The notes beneath the pieces are model-generated. The model had not been told where the DNA came from. It ran no database searches and saw only the letters and a program-made list of their open reading frames with translations. A program made the position numbers and the translations under genes. Source: Flavobacterium hydrocarbonoxydans (lineage in GTDB: Bacteria; Bacteroidota; Bacteroidia; Flavobacteriales; Flavobacteriaceae). From it: a DNA stretch of 64,000 nt. The DNA is taken from NCBI RefSeq assembly GCF_009789235.1, contig NZ_WSTB01000001.1:372001-436000 (forward strand). Reading direction: 5' to 3'. Positions 8,607 to 16,366 of this stretch are shown here, in pieces (the first letter of the stretch is position 1; each line of letters begins with the position of its first letter).

Positions 8607-9351
8607 GGTTCTGTCGCATCTGTCAGAATAAAATATAAGTTTTTAAATGATTTAAAAGTTAAACTACCAATTTACAAAATGATTTAAACATAGTTATCCC
8701 TAGCCTAACCATTTGATTCTTTCTCAGCATATGCACAACTTCAATTCCGCTAAATGTTCGTCTGGCTGATTCAAAACTTTTAAAACCTAATCCGTTTTGT
8801 ATACGCTACTTTATAAAACGATGATCCTGTTCTACAATATTGTTGAGATATTTACACTGCCGGATTTTAATCTTTGAGAAAGAACGCTTGTTATAGAATT
8901 TGATAGCGGCGGTAGTAGAACCGCTTTTATCAATGTTAATTACTCTTGGCCGGTAACTATTAGAAATTCCTTTAATTAGAAATGACTGAGCACTAAAAGA
9001 AAGTCAACTTGCCTAATTTATCTACTGCTCGATATCAATAACAGCAAATACCTTTTACTTTGATATAGGTCTTATCCAATCTCCAACTCGTCCCCACTCT
9101 GCTTTTCTCTTCTTCATCTCTGCCTCAAGCAAAGGTGCAAACTTATAAACCCAACGCTGAATCGTGGCATGATCCACAATGTCCTCTAATCTTCATTAGT
9201 TCTTCAACATCACGGTAACTAAGTGTAAATCTCAGCTTGAAATATACTGCCTGAAGAATTATGTATTTTGGAGAACAATGACCTTTAGTATTCATCTTTT
9301 GATCGGTTTAGAATTCTAAAGATAAAAGTTTTTCCCAGATGCGACAGAACC
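8607..9351 (-). mobile_element. Decayed IS6-family element (copy A)
   Basis: Bounded by GGTTCTGTCGCATCT at 8607 and its inverted copy ending at 9351. It is about 745 bp against 773 bp for the two good copies, so it carries small deletions. The 8 bp outside the two ends do not match each other, so no target duplication is visible. Confidence 0.85.
8660..9295 (-). pseudogene. IS6-family transposase, multiply frameshifted
   Basis: Starts like the intact copies (MNTKGHCSPKYIILQAVYFKLRFTLSYRDVEEL at the ATG at 9295). It shifts frame near the VDHATIQRW helix-turn-helix and again in the catalytic core. Blocks around the KSGS and LGFKSFESARRTF regions can be read in other frames. Not functional. Confidence 0.85.
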
Positions 9352-9552
9352 CAAAAGAGTAACTTAAACTATAGATGTTCATGAGTTAAAAAAACTAATA
9401 ATTATAAAAAAGGTAGTTATTTTTATCAAAAAATAGAGTAAATTTGCATTATCAAAAAAAATGGATTAGAAATTCAAAAGAACAATATTTAAAATACTGA
9501 AAAACAATAACTTACGCGGCTTTTAAATTTAAAAAATGACGTTTTTATTTTA

Positions 9553-9575
9553 GTGGCAAAATCGTGGCACAGCAG
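9553..9575 (+). repeat. Arm-type repeat 1 (GTGGCAAAATCGTGGCA)
   Basis: GTGGCAAAATCGTGGCAC then AGCAG. Near-copies occur at 9792-9809 (GTGGCAGAATCGTGGCAG) and 33873-33893 (TGACAAAATCGTGTCACAGCA). Each has two half-sites GTGGCA...GTGGCA. Position next to an integrase gene and a tRNA-like site suggests integrase arm sites or an element end. Confidence 0.5.
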
Positions 9576-9610
9576 TTAAAAAAAAATGATAAATGCAGTA
9601 TATATGTGGG

Positions 9611-9645
9611 TTGCGAGCTTAAGGTTCGAATCCTGCTCTCCCCAC
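9611..9645 (+). other. tRNA 3'-end-like segment, probable attachment site
   Basis: GGTTCGAATCCTGC has the T-loop and part of the T-stem of a tRNA, followed by TCTCCCCAC as an acceptor-like strand. There is no matching 5' half upstream, and the 5' side of the T-stem is degenerate, so this is not a functional tRNA. Tyrosine-recombinase elements often carry such a duplicated tRNA end beside the integrase gene, which here starts 290 bp downstream. A related segment is at 32578-32612. Confidence 0.5.
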
Positions 9646-9711
9646 GGAAAGGCCTAAAAGGCGGAAAACTTAAAGTTTTCATTCTTTTTAAAAAGCCACA
9701 AAAAACGTGGT

Positions 9712-9743
9712 AAAACCTGCAAATCCTAGGATTCGCAGGTTTT
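9712..9743. terminator. Hairpin with T tract downstream of the tRNA-like site
   Basis: AAAACCTGCAAATCC pairs with GGATTCGCAGGTTTT (one mismatch), followed by T residues. Works on paper as a terminator in either direction. Confidence 0.5.
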
Positions 9744-9791
9744 TTGCTTTTATACTGCTTTTCAAATTTTTTAAAACTGCTCAAAAGTTTT

Positions 9792-9809
9792 GTGGCAGAA
9801 TCGTGGCAG
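9792..9809 (+). repeat. Arm-type repeat 2
   Basis: GTGGCAGAATCGTGGCAG, second direct copy of the repeat at 9553. Its right half forms the left arm of a perfect 11-bp hairpin (GTGGCAGTTTT at 9803-9813 with AAAACTGCCAC at 9825-9835). Confidence 0.5.
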
Positions 9810-9937
9810 TTTTGTCTGCCAGGGAAAACTGCCACAGAATTCAAACTAAACCCTTATATTCAGAGGGGTTAAGTAGGTTAACGTCTTGTTTTTTTGATGC
9901 TATAATTCTACATTTATTAATCTAAAACAGTTGAATT

Positions 9938-10397
9938 ATGTTAGAGAGCAGCTTTGGGTTAGTTTTCTTTATGAAAGTAACCAGTAATGACAGAAAAATT
10001 AGAACCGTGTACTTTAGAATTACAGTAGACGGAACTACAAAGGAAGCGTCCACCAAACGCAAATGGGAGTATTTAAGGTGGGATCAGAAATCCGAAAGGG
10101 CAGTTGGCACAAAGGAAGATGCAAAGTCTTTGAACTTCTTCCTGGATGCACTGACTTTAAAAATTAATGAAGTCAAAACAGAAATGATGTACAGTGGTAA
10201 AATCATAACCGCTGAGAAAATCATGGATCATGTTTTGGGCAAAGTACAGCCAAGAGTCAAAGTGCTGGAAGAATTTCAAAAACACAATGAACAAATGAAG
10301 GCGCTTTTGGGTAAAGGATATGCAAGAGGCACTCTTCAACGATTTACCATCACTAAAAATCATTTAGGAGCTTTTATTAAATTTAAGTTTAAAAAAG
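9938..10397 (+). pseudogene. Tyrosine-recombinase integrase, 5' part, cut by IS6 copy B
   Basis: About 153 residues of a Bacteroidota site-specific integrase. The arm-DNA-binding domain (MLESSFGLVFFMK ... IRTVYFRITVDG, TKRKWEYLRWDQ) is followed by the start of the SAM-like core-binding domain (LEEFQKHNEQMKALLGKGYARGTLQRFTITKNHLGAFIKFKFKK). The frame then runs into the IS6 end at 10398. The catalytic domain with R-H-R-Y is absent, and no C-terminal part was found on the far side of the IS, so IS6 insertion was accompanied by deletion. It sits where an integrase is expected, next to the tRNA-like attachment site. Confidence 0.85.
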
Positions 10398-11170
10398 GGT
10401 TCTGTCGCATCTGTCAGAATCAAATATAAGAATTGAAGTAATTTAAAAGTTAGCCTGCTAATTTACAGAATGATTTAAACATAGTTGTACCATGTCCAAT
10501 CATCTGATTCTTTCTCAGCATATGCACAACTTCAATTCCACTCAATGTTCGTCTTGCTGATTCAAAGCTTTTAAAGCCTAACCCGTTTTGTATCCTCCAT
10601 TTTATAAATCGATGGTCCTGTTCTACAATATTGTTGAGATATTTACACTGCCGAATTTTAATCTTTGAGAACGAACGCTTGTTATAGACTTTGATCGCTG
10701 CTGTATTAGAACCGCTTTTATCAATGTTTATTACTCTTGGTATGCAGTTATTACTAATTGCTTTAATTAGAAAAGACTGAGCACTCATTCTTTGTCTTCT
10801 TCTGGTCAAAAGAAAGTCTACTGTATTGCCTAGTTTATCTACTGCTCTATATAAATAACACCAAATACCTTTAACTTTGATATAGGTTTCATCCAATCTC
10901 CAACTTGTAACTACTTTACCTTTTCTCTTCTTCATCTCTGACTCAATGAAAGGTGTAAACTTAAAAACCCAGCGCTGAATAGTAGCATGATCAACATGAA
11001 CTCCTCGCATTTTCATGATCTCTTCAACATCCCGGTAGCTTAATGTAAACCTAAGTTTAAAATATACGGCCTGCAGTATAATAGATTTCGGATAGCAATG
11101 ACCTTTCGTATTCATGAGTTTAACAATTTAAAAAAGGCAAAGTTAAAACGTAGCTAGATGCGACAGAACC
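10398..11170 (-). mobile_element. IS6-family insertion sequence (copy B)
   Basis: 773 bp with terminal inverted repeats GGTTCTGTCGCATCT and one complete transposase gene. The ends resemble those of IS240/IS257-type IS6 members. Flanking octamers (10390-10397 and 11171-11178) differ, so no target duplication is visible. Same orientation as copy C. Confidence 0.92.
10450..11115 (-). CDS. IS6-family transposase (copy B)
   Basis: 221 residues, full length for the family. Helix-turn-helix about 25-50 (LSYRDVEEIMKMRGVHVDHATIQRWV). The DDE triad is D75 (WRLDETY), D132 (NIDKSGSN) and E165 (VEQDHRFIK). The family catalyses replicative transposition to cointegrates and, within a molecule, deletions or inversions between copies. 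It differs from copy C at three residues only (G/A in the MR-VHVDH helix, V/D in KGKV-T, I/V in FSK-KIR), so both arrived or were homogenised recently. Confidence 0.95.
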   Translation of the reverse strand: MNTKGHCYPKSIILQAVYFKLRFTLSYRDVEEIMKMRGVHVDHATIQRWVFKFTPFIESEMKKRKGKVVTSWRLDETYIKVKGIWCYLYRAVDKLGNTVDFLLTRRRQRMSAQSFLIKAISNNCIPRVINIDKSGSNTAAIKVYNKRSFSKIKIRQCKYLNNIVEQDHRFIKWRIQNGLGFKSFESARRTLSGIEVVHMLRKNQMIGHGTTMFKSFCKLAG

Positions 11171-11179
11171 AGTTGATAA

Positions 11180-11254
11180 GGATGCAAAAAAGAAAATGAA
11201 AATGCGAGTATAGGAATTCTGCTTTGTAAAGATAAAGATAGTGAAATTACATAA
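11180..11254 (+). pseudogene. Fragment of a DUF1016/YhcG-type nuclease
   Basis: Reads KKENENASIGILLCKDKDSEIT then stop. This matches the region ENPTIGILLCADKND of the PDDEXK nuclease at 32929-33846. Only about 25 residues after the catalytic core remain, beginning within 10 bp of the IS6 end, so the IS appears to have removed the rest. Confidence 0.5.
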
Positions 11255-11560
11255 TATAATTTTCTATAACAAAAAACGCGATATCAGGAAAGTCTTTATC
11301 AAAATTTACTATCAAAGATTTTACGTCGCTCCAATCTAGCCCATCTAATCCATCTCCAATCTTAAGTAAGGCAATTTTCTGAATACCTGAATTCGATGCT
11401 AAAACCAGCATTTTTTTTTAAAAGCTTTTTCAATAGCATTAATATCTACTTTTTTTTTCTATGTTAACTGAGTTCTTAAATTATAAACATATCCCTTACC
11501 AGTAGGATATTCATAAACGTCTCCTAGATTAAAGTCTCCCTCAAAGTATCAGGTATTAAA
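11251..11560 (-). pseudogene. Macro-domain (ADP-ribose-binding) protein remnant
   Basis: On the minus strand, blocks EGDFNLGDVYEYPTGKGYVYNLRTQ and, after a stop and an A-run frameshift near 11420-11465, NSGIQKIALLKIGDGLDGLDWSDVKSLI can be read. These are the strand-and-loop (NLGD...YNL-TQ) and substrate-loop (IGxGLGGLDW-like) regions of macro domains of the ALC1/TARG1/DarG kind. The N-terminal ADP-ribose loop is not recognisable. Some macro domains of this group are antitoxins that remove ADP-ribose from DNA; no partner toxin is visible here. Confidence 0.6.
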
Positions 11561-11739
11561 AACAGCATTAAAACAAAACCCTTTTGATGATTTATAATCG
11601 AAAAAGTATATATTTGAAAATAAATATTGTGTACTATTTCTAATATAAATTTACCCAATTTGGGTCGGTTTCTGTTGGATTTTGTCATACATATAAATAC
11701 ATTGTGCCTTATTATAAATACAACTTCGATCAATACAAA

Positions 11740-12876
11740 ATGAAAAAAATTACATTCTTACTTCTTACATTATTCATTACAAATTTTAACAATGCTCAAA
11801 ACAAAGTACTTGACAGTTTAGTTCAAAAGAATGGTTTTCCTTTCCAAACTAATAAAAACATTTCCTTTCAGGGAAAAGGATGGGATGTTTTGCTAAACGA
11901 AATAAAACAATCTAATTCTGTTTTGTTGGGAGAAATTCATTTTACAAACGAAATTCCTTATTTCACAAATGCTATTATCAATGAGGTTGATTTTGATAAC
12001 TATTTTCTTGAGGTTGATCCTTATTCAGTAGCTTTAATCGAAAAAAAAATTAAATCGCTATCTGCTGATGAGCTTAATTCTTTTGTTAAAGAATATTATA
12101 CAAACTTTTCTTTTTTAGAGTACGAAGCCGAATTTGCTTTGATTAAGAATATAGTTAAACGTAACACCAAAATATATGGTGTCGAACAAATGAGCGTTTC
12201 TGCAGATCAAATGATAATTTCAAATTTAAAAGAAACTTCGAAAAATAAAAAAGTAATTGAGATATACGATCAAATGCTTCAGAATTCGAAACTCGCTGCT
12301 TCTAAAGAGGGTATGGAAAAATACTACATGCTGTCTGAAGATTGTCTTCAAAAATTAGATTTGTTATTGAAGTTAAAACTTTCTGACAAAGAGCGAAAAC
12401 AAATTGAAGCATTTAAGTTAAGTAGAGAGATTTATACTAAAAGAAGTCATCCCTTAAGGATTCAGTTGATGAAAAACATCCTGCTAAACCAAATGCCCGA
12501 TTGGAATAACAAAAAAAATCTTTTCAAATTTGGTGCGAACCATCTGCCAAAAGGAGAAACCATATTAACAAAAACCGATTTATATGATATAGGCAGCTTA
12601 ATTTCTAATATTGAAGAGGCAAATTACAGAAAATCGCTACATATAATGGTTGTAGGAAAAGGAGAAGACGAAGATGACAACAGTAGTTTTAAGCCTTTTC
12701 TAAATATGGTAAATGATGAACAATGGTACTGTTTTGATTTAAGACCTTTAAAGAAATCTATTTTACAAAACAAGCTAAAAGTAGATGATGTTTACTTATC
12801 GAGAGTTATAAAGGGTTATGATTATCTTATTTATATTCCTAAAGTAACTGAAAGTAAAGCTATCACGATAAAATAA
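11740..12876 (+). CDS. Exported protein of the EreA/ChaN-like (Tiki-type) fold, function unknown
   Basis: 378 residues from MKKITFLLLTLFITNFNNAQ, a signal peptide ending at NAQ; the frame is open 12 codons further but the signal peptide fixes this start. The motif VLLGEIHFTNEIPYF (about residues 60-75) with EVDPYSV, and later GVEQMS and FGANHLPKG, follows the GE-x-H...E...H plan of erythromycin-esterase-like and ChaN-like proteins. It is therefore probably a periplasmic hydrolase or ligand-binding protein. Overall similarity is too loose to name a substrate, and there is no reason to predict macrolide resistance. It is a single gene flanked by IS-mediated scars and followed by a long hairpin region. 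Confidence 0.55.
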   Translation: MKKITFLLLTLFITNFNNAQNKVLDSLVQKNGFPFQTNKNISFQGKGWDVLLNEIKQSNSVLLGEIHFTNEIPYFTNAIINEVDFDNYFLEVDPYSVALIEKKIKSLSADELNSFVKEYYTNFSFLEYEAEFALIKNIVKRNTKIYGVEQMSVSADQMIISNLKETSKNKKVIEIYDQMLQNSKLAASKEGMEKYYMLSEDCLQKLDLLLKLKLSDKERKQIEAFKLSREIYTKRSHPLRIQLMKNILLNQMPDWNNKKNLFKFGANHLPKGETILTKTDLYDIGSLISNIEEANYRKSLHIMVVGKGEDEDDNSSFKPFLNMVNDEQWYCFDLRPLKKSILQNKLKVDDVYLSRVIKGYDYLIYIPKVTESKAITIK

Positions 12877-13158
12877 CAACGTGCAATTCCCCTTGCTGGC
12901 AAGAAGACTACGGCTAGCAGCGGTGGAAATCGGAAAAGATTTACCGAAATTGGAATCGATAATTGGAATGATAAAATATTCGTGGTTAACAAACGTGTCG
13001 TAACCCACCATAACACTTGCGACAAGAGATTTGGGTATTTGGCTTAATTTTAAAAATAGTTTGTATTTGTGAGAATTTTATCAAACCGAAAAATAACGCT
13101 AATTTAGCCCCAAATCTCTTGTAGCAAGGGAACGTTAAACGTAATTTTAGAAAACTGT
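12877..13158. repeat. Long imperfect hairpin between single genes
   Basis: Arms CTTGC-GA-CAAGAGATTTGGG (13016-13035) and CCCAAATCTCTTG-TA-GCAAG (13109-13128) pair over 18 positions with one 2-nt internal bulge and a 73-nt loop. The stretch before it (12877-13010) is less A/T-rich than its neighbours and contains no gene. GTTAAAC follows at 13134-13140. Confidence 0.6.
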
Positions 13159-13710
13159 ATGTCAAAATTAAAGCAGATAAGAGAACAAAAAAATTTAACT
13201 CAGGAAGAATTATCTGAAAAATCAGGAATTTCCGTGAGAACAATACAAAGAATTGAATCTGGAACTGCACCAAAAGGACATACGCTAAAAACACTTTCCA
13301 GTGCTTTAGAGATTTGCGAAAATGAATTACTGAACAATGAGAAAGAAATTCCGACAGAAAGTTTAGAAACAAACAACGGCATCAATTTTCAAAAAATAAA
13401 ACTCATCAATTTATCTTCCATATTATTTGTGGTAGTTCCGCCACTCAATATTTTCTTGCCATTACTACTTTCCTATACTTTAAAACAAAGAAATATCCTA
13501 ACGAAACAAATTATTTCGCTTCAAATTCTTTGGACCATTCTCGCACCCGTTTTTTTCATGTTAGGTATTTTTCTAAAGTTGGGTCGTTCCTTTACAATCG
13601 TGCTTTTAGTTACTATTGTTGTATCTAATATTTTCTTAATTCTAAGAAATCTTGCAGAAATCGATTCCAAACAAAAACTTCGTTACAAGCTGAATTTCAA
13701 TATATTGTAG
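13159..13710 (+). CDS. XRE-family regulator with C-terminal membrane domain
   Basis: 183 residues. N-terminal helix-turn-helix (about 1-62: LKQIREQKNLTQEELSEKSGISVRTIQRIESGTAPKGHTLKTLS), then a polar linker. Four hydrophobic helices follow (about 82-165; ILFVVVPPLNIFLPLLLSY, ISLQILWTILAPVFFMLGIF, FTIVLLVTIVVSNIFLIL). Such proteins are anchored in the inner membrane and bind DNA from there; ligand and target are unknown. Stands alone between two hairpin/repeat regions. Domain calls are firm; role unknown. Confidence 0.85.
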   Translation: MSKLKQIREQKNLTQEELSEKSGISVRTIQRIESGTAPKGHTLKTLSSALEICENELLNNEKEIPTESLETNNGINFQKIKLINLSSILFVVVPPLNIFLPLLLSYTLKQRNILTKQIISLQILWTILAPVFFMLGIFLKLGRSFTIVLLVTIVVSNIFLILRNLAEIDSKQKLRYKLNFNIL

Positions 13711-13712
13711 TT

Positions 13713-13764
13713 TTGTCGTGCACTTGTCGTGCACTTGTCGTGCATTTGTCGTGCATTTGTCGGG
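13713..13764 (+). repeat. 11-bp tandem repeat, four full copies plus a partial one
   Basis: Unit TTGTCGTGCAC/T starts at 13713, 13724, 13735 and 13746, with a partial unit TTGTCGGG at 13757. It lies directly after the XRE stop and about 55 bp before the start of the next gene. Confidence 0.9.
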
Positions 13765-13819
13765 TTTATTTTTTGGAACGTATTTGCTCAAAATATAATC
13801 TTTGCCAAAAATTAAAACA

Positions 13820-15298
13820 ATGACAAAAAAAATCATTTCAGGAATATCATTTTTATTCATTTTATCGCAAATCGCTTGGGCGCAACATCAAAATAGTAAT
13901 GAACTTACTAAACTCATTCTTTCGAAAGACAGTTTGCTTTTTGACGTAGGTTTTAATCATTGCGACATCAAACCATTTGAAATTTTGTTAAGCGAACATC
14001 TAAAATTTTATCACGACAAAGACGGTATGTCTGATAAAACAAAATTTCTTTATTTTTTAAAAAAAGGTCTTTGCAAAGATCCGACAAGCCGACAAGTCAA
14101 TCGGTTTTTGATAAAAGAAAGTACCGAAGTTTTTCCGCTTTATAAAGATGGGGTGCTTTATGGTGCTGTTCAAAATGGAGCGCATATGTTTTCTGAAAAA
14201 TGGGAAAGCCAGGCCGGAATTGCTAAATTTACCAACGTTTGGCAATTGGAAAACGGAGAATGGAAATTAACCACTTCACTTAGTTTTGACCATCAGCCTT
14301 ACGAAAATAAGAAAACAGAAAGTCCAATTTTTGACAATGATGCTGCAATCGAAAAATGGTTAGAAGAGAATAAAGTCCCAACTTTGGGAATTGGCGTTAT
14401 CGAAAATGGTAAGCTACAACAGGTAAAAGTTTTTGGTGAAATTAGTAAAGGAATTGCGGCACCATATAATACCATTTTCAATGTTGCTTCGTTAACAAAA
14501 CCAGTAACAGCTATGGTTGCGCTAAAATTAGTAAGTTTAGGAAAATTGAATTTAGACGAGCCAATTTGCAAATTCTGGACTGACCCGGACGTTGCAAAAG
14601 ATCCACGAAACAGAAAATTGACCACAAGATTGATTTTAAGCCACCAAACTGGTTTCCCAAATTGGCGTTGGATGAATGAAAGTAAAAAACTCGATTTTGA
14701 ATTTGAACCAGGAACTAAATATCAATATTCGGGTGAGGGAATGGAATATTTGAGAAAAGCGTTGGAAAATAAGTTTAATAAATCATTACAACAATTAGCC
14801 AGCGAACTCATTTTTGAACCGCTGAAAATGAACGACACCAGATATGTTTGGGACAAAAACACAGACACATCAAGACTGGCAATAGGGTATGATAAGAGCG
14901 GCAATGCTTATGAAACAGTAAAAAACACAATACCAAATGCAGCTGATGATTTATTGACCACCATTGAAGACTATGGAAGGTTTTTAGCAAACGTTATGAA
15001 TGGCGATGGATTAACACATAAAGTGTTTGAAGAGATGGTTTCAAACCAAGTTGCCAGTACAAAAGGCAAACATTTTGGTTTAGGATTTGAAATATATGAT
15101 TTAGGCAACGGTGAATATGCTTTATCTCACGGCGGCGCAGACAACGGAGTCCAAACGCTATTTGTTATCTTTCCACAAATAAAAAAGGGACTTTTTATTT
15201 TTACAAACTCTGATACCGGCGCAAGAACTTATGAGTCTTTACTGAAGCATTATTTGGGCAACAGTGGTCAAAAAATATTTGACATCGAAACGAAGTAA
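13820..15298 (+). CDS. Exported serine hydrolase of the beta-lactamase / penicillin-binding fold with an N-terminal DUF4440-like domain
   Basis: 492 residues from MTKKIISGISFLFILSQIAWAQ (signal peptide; an ATG six codons earlier is less likely). Residues about 25-150 look like a SnoaL/DUF4440 cone (FNHCDIKPFEILLSEHLKFYHDKDG ... WQLENGEWKLT). From about 165 comes the class-C-type serine hydrolase domain with ASLTKPV (S-x-x-K nucleophile), YSG for the Y-x-N motif, and HGG for the KTG-like box. Relatives include esterases, D-aminopeptidases and AmpC-like enzymes, so antibiotic hydrolysis is not implied. It ends at a strong hairpin with a T tract. Confidence 0.82.
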   Translation: MTKKIISGISFLFILSQIAWAQHQNSNELTKLILSKDSLLFDVGFNHCDIKPFEILLSEHLKFYHDKDGMSDKTKFLYFLKKGLCKDPTSRQVNRFLIKESTEVFPLYKDGVLYGAVQNGAHMFSEKWESQAGIAKFTNVWQLENGEWKLTTSLSFDHQPYENKKTESPIFDNDAAIEKWLEENKVPTLGIGVIENGKLQQVKVFGEISKGIAAPYNTIFNVASLTKPVTAMVALKLVSLGKLNLDEPICKFWTDPDVAKDPRNRKLTTRLILSHQTGFPNWRWMNESKKLDFEFEPGTKYQYSGEGMEYLRKALENKFNKSLQQLASELIFEPLKMNDTRYVWDKNTDTSRLAIGYDKSGNAYETVKNTIPNAADDLLTTIEDYGRFLANVMNGDGLTHKVFEEMVSNQVASTKGKHFGLGFEIYDLGNGEYALSHGGADNGVQTLFVIFPQIKKGLFIFTNSDTGARTYESLLKHYLGNSGQKIFDIETK

Positions 15299-15300
15299 AA

Positions 15301-15378
15301 ACTGCGTATAATAGCTAGAGTTTCATTGTTGGCTTTTCAAGCCCCACGAAACTCTAGCTATTGGCAGTAGTTTTTTTT
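15301..15378 (+). terminator. Strong hairpin terminator after the serine hydrolase gene
   Basis: TAGCTAGAGTTTC (15312-15324) and GAAACTCTAGCTA (15348-15360) are perfect arms, with an outer ACTGC/GCAGT pair (15301-15305, 15364-15368) and an inner GGCTT/AAGCC mini-stem. A run of about eleven T follows. Good intrinsic terminator; its two-part stem also resembles the hairpin at 13016-13128. Confidence 0.75.
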
Positions 15379-15426
15379 TTAAAATATTATCTTAGTATTA
15401 GGCATTCTTTTTCTTAAAGCAATGAG

Positions 15427-15506
15427 TGTATATGCAAACAAAAAGTAGAGTAAAAGATAAGTTAGCTTTCCCCTGACTCACCTTACATTTTTTGTTTGCA
15501 TGTCCA
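15427..15506 (-). repeat. Solo pair of IS3-type ends (copy 3, 80 bp)
   Basis: TGTATATGCAAACAAAAAGT at the left is the inverted form of the right end found at 690-750. TTTTTTGTTTGCATGTCCA closes it on the right, giving 13-bp inverted ends ATGCAAACAAAAA with TG...CA termini. Everything between the ends of an IS has been lost, or this is a MITE-like derivative. Confidence 0.55.
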
Positions 15507-15593
15507 AAGTACTTTTACCTGTTTTTCAATTTATTACAAAATTGTCTCACTCACATTTTAGATATACATATTTTTTTTAGAATATTCACGTTA

Positions 15594-16366
15594 GGTTCTG
15601 TCGCATCTGTCAGAATCAAATATAAGAATTGAAGTAATTTAAAAGTTAGCCCGCCAATTTACAGAATGATTTAAACATAGTTGTACCATGTCCAATCATC
15701 TGATTCTTTCTCAGCATATGCACAACTTCAATTCCACTCAATGTTCGTCTTGCTGATTCAAAGCTTTTAAAGCCTAACCCGTTTTGTATCCTCCATTTTA
15801 TAAATCGATGGTCCTGTTCTACAATATTGTTGAGATATTTACACTGCCGAATTTTAACCTTTGAGAATGAACGCTTGTTATAGACTTTTATCGCTGCCGT
15901 ATTAGAACCGCTTTTATCAATGTTTATTACTCTTGGTATGCAGTTATTACTAATTGCTTTAATTAGAAAAGACTGAGCACTCATTCTTTGTCTTCTTCTG
16001 GTCAAAAGAAAGTCTACTGTATTGCCTAGTTTATCTACTGCTCTATATAAATAACACCAAATGCCTTTTACTTTGATATAGGTTTCATCCAATCTCCAAC
16101 TTGTATCTACTTTACCTTTTCTCTTCTTCATCTCTGATTCAATGAAAGGTGTAAACTTAAAAACCCAGCGCTGAATAGTAGCATGATCAACATGAACTGC
16201 TCGCATTTTCATGATCTCTTCAACATCCCGGTAGCTTAATGTAAACCTAAGTTTAAAATATACGGCCTGCAGTATAATAGATTTCGGATAGCAATGACCT
16301 TTCGTATTCATGAGTTTAACAATTTAAAAAAGGCAAAGTTAAAACGTAGCTAGATGCGACAGAACC
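15594..16366 (-). mobile_element. IS6-family insertion sequence (copy C)
   Basis: 773 bp, same terminal repeats and orientation as copy B. Flanking octamers (15586-15593, 16367-16374) do not match each other or those of copy B. Its right end has cut a LytTR regulator gene. Confidence 0.92.
15646..16311 (-). CDS. IS6-family transposase (copy C)
   Basis: 221 residues, intact. Same domain order and DDE residues (D75, D132, E165) as copy B, from which it differs at three positions. With copy B it brackets 4.4 kb in direct orientation. Confidence 0.95.
   Translation of the reverse strand: MNTKGHCYPKSIILQAVYFKLRFTLSYRDVEEIMKMRAVHVDHATIQRWVFKFTPFIESEMKKRKGKVDTSWRLDETYIKVKGIWCYLYRAVDKLGNTVDFLLTRRRQRMSAQSFLIKAISNNCIPRVINIDKSGSNTAAIKVYNKRSFSKVKIRQCKYLNNIVEQDHRFIKWRIQNGLGFKSFESARRTLSGIEVVHMLRKNQMIGHGTTMFKSFCKLAG

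Larger units (their letters stand above)
9352..9937. other. Integration-site region of about 590 bp without a gene
   Basis: Contains an orphan TAAATTTG promoter-like element (9439-9446), two direct copies of an arm-type repeat (9553, 9792), a tRNA-3'-end-like segment (9611-9645) and two strong hairpins (9712-9743, 9803-9835). Open frames crossing it are made of these repeats and do not look like proteins. Confidence 0.6.

Noticed and set aside
9611..9645. Functional tRNA gene
   Set aside because: Only the T-loop and 3' acceptor side are present; no D-arm, anticodon arm or 5' acceptor strand can be found upstream.
9545..9844. Open frames on both strands through the integration-site region
   Set aside because: They consist of hairpins and direct repeats read as protein, with no conserved composition or start signal.
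12877..13158. True integron attC site
   Set aside because: The stem geometry and a GTTAAAC heptamer are suggestive, but the matching left core is poor and there is no integron integrase, so I list it only as cassette-like.
13713..13764. Possible CRISPR-like repeat cluster
   Set aside because: The units are contiguous 11-mers without spacers and no cas genes are near; this is a simple tandem repeat.
13820..15298. Antibiotic-resistance beta-lactamase
   Set aside because: The SxxK / YSG / HGG motifs define the broad serine hydrolase fold, which is mostly esterases and peptidases in this phylum; the N-terminal extra domain is also atypical of resistance enzymes.
8607..16366. IS6 target-site duplications
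   Set aside because: All flanking octamers were compared, within and between copies; none match.
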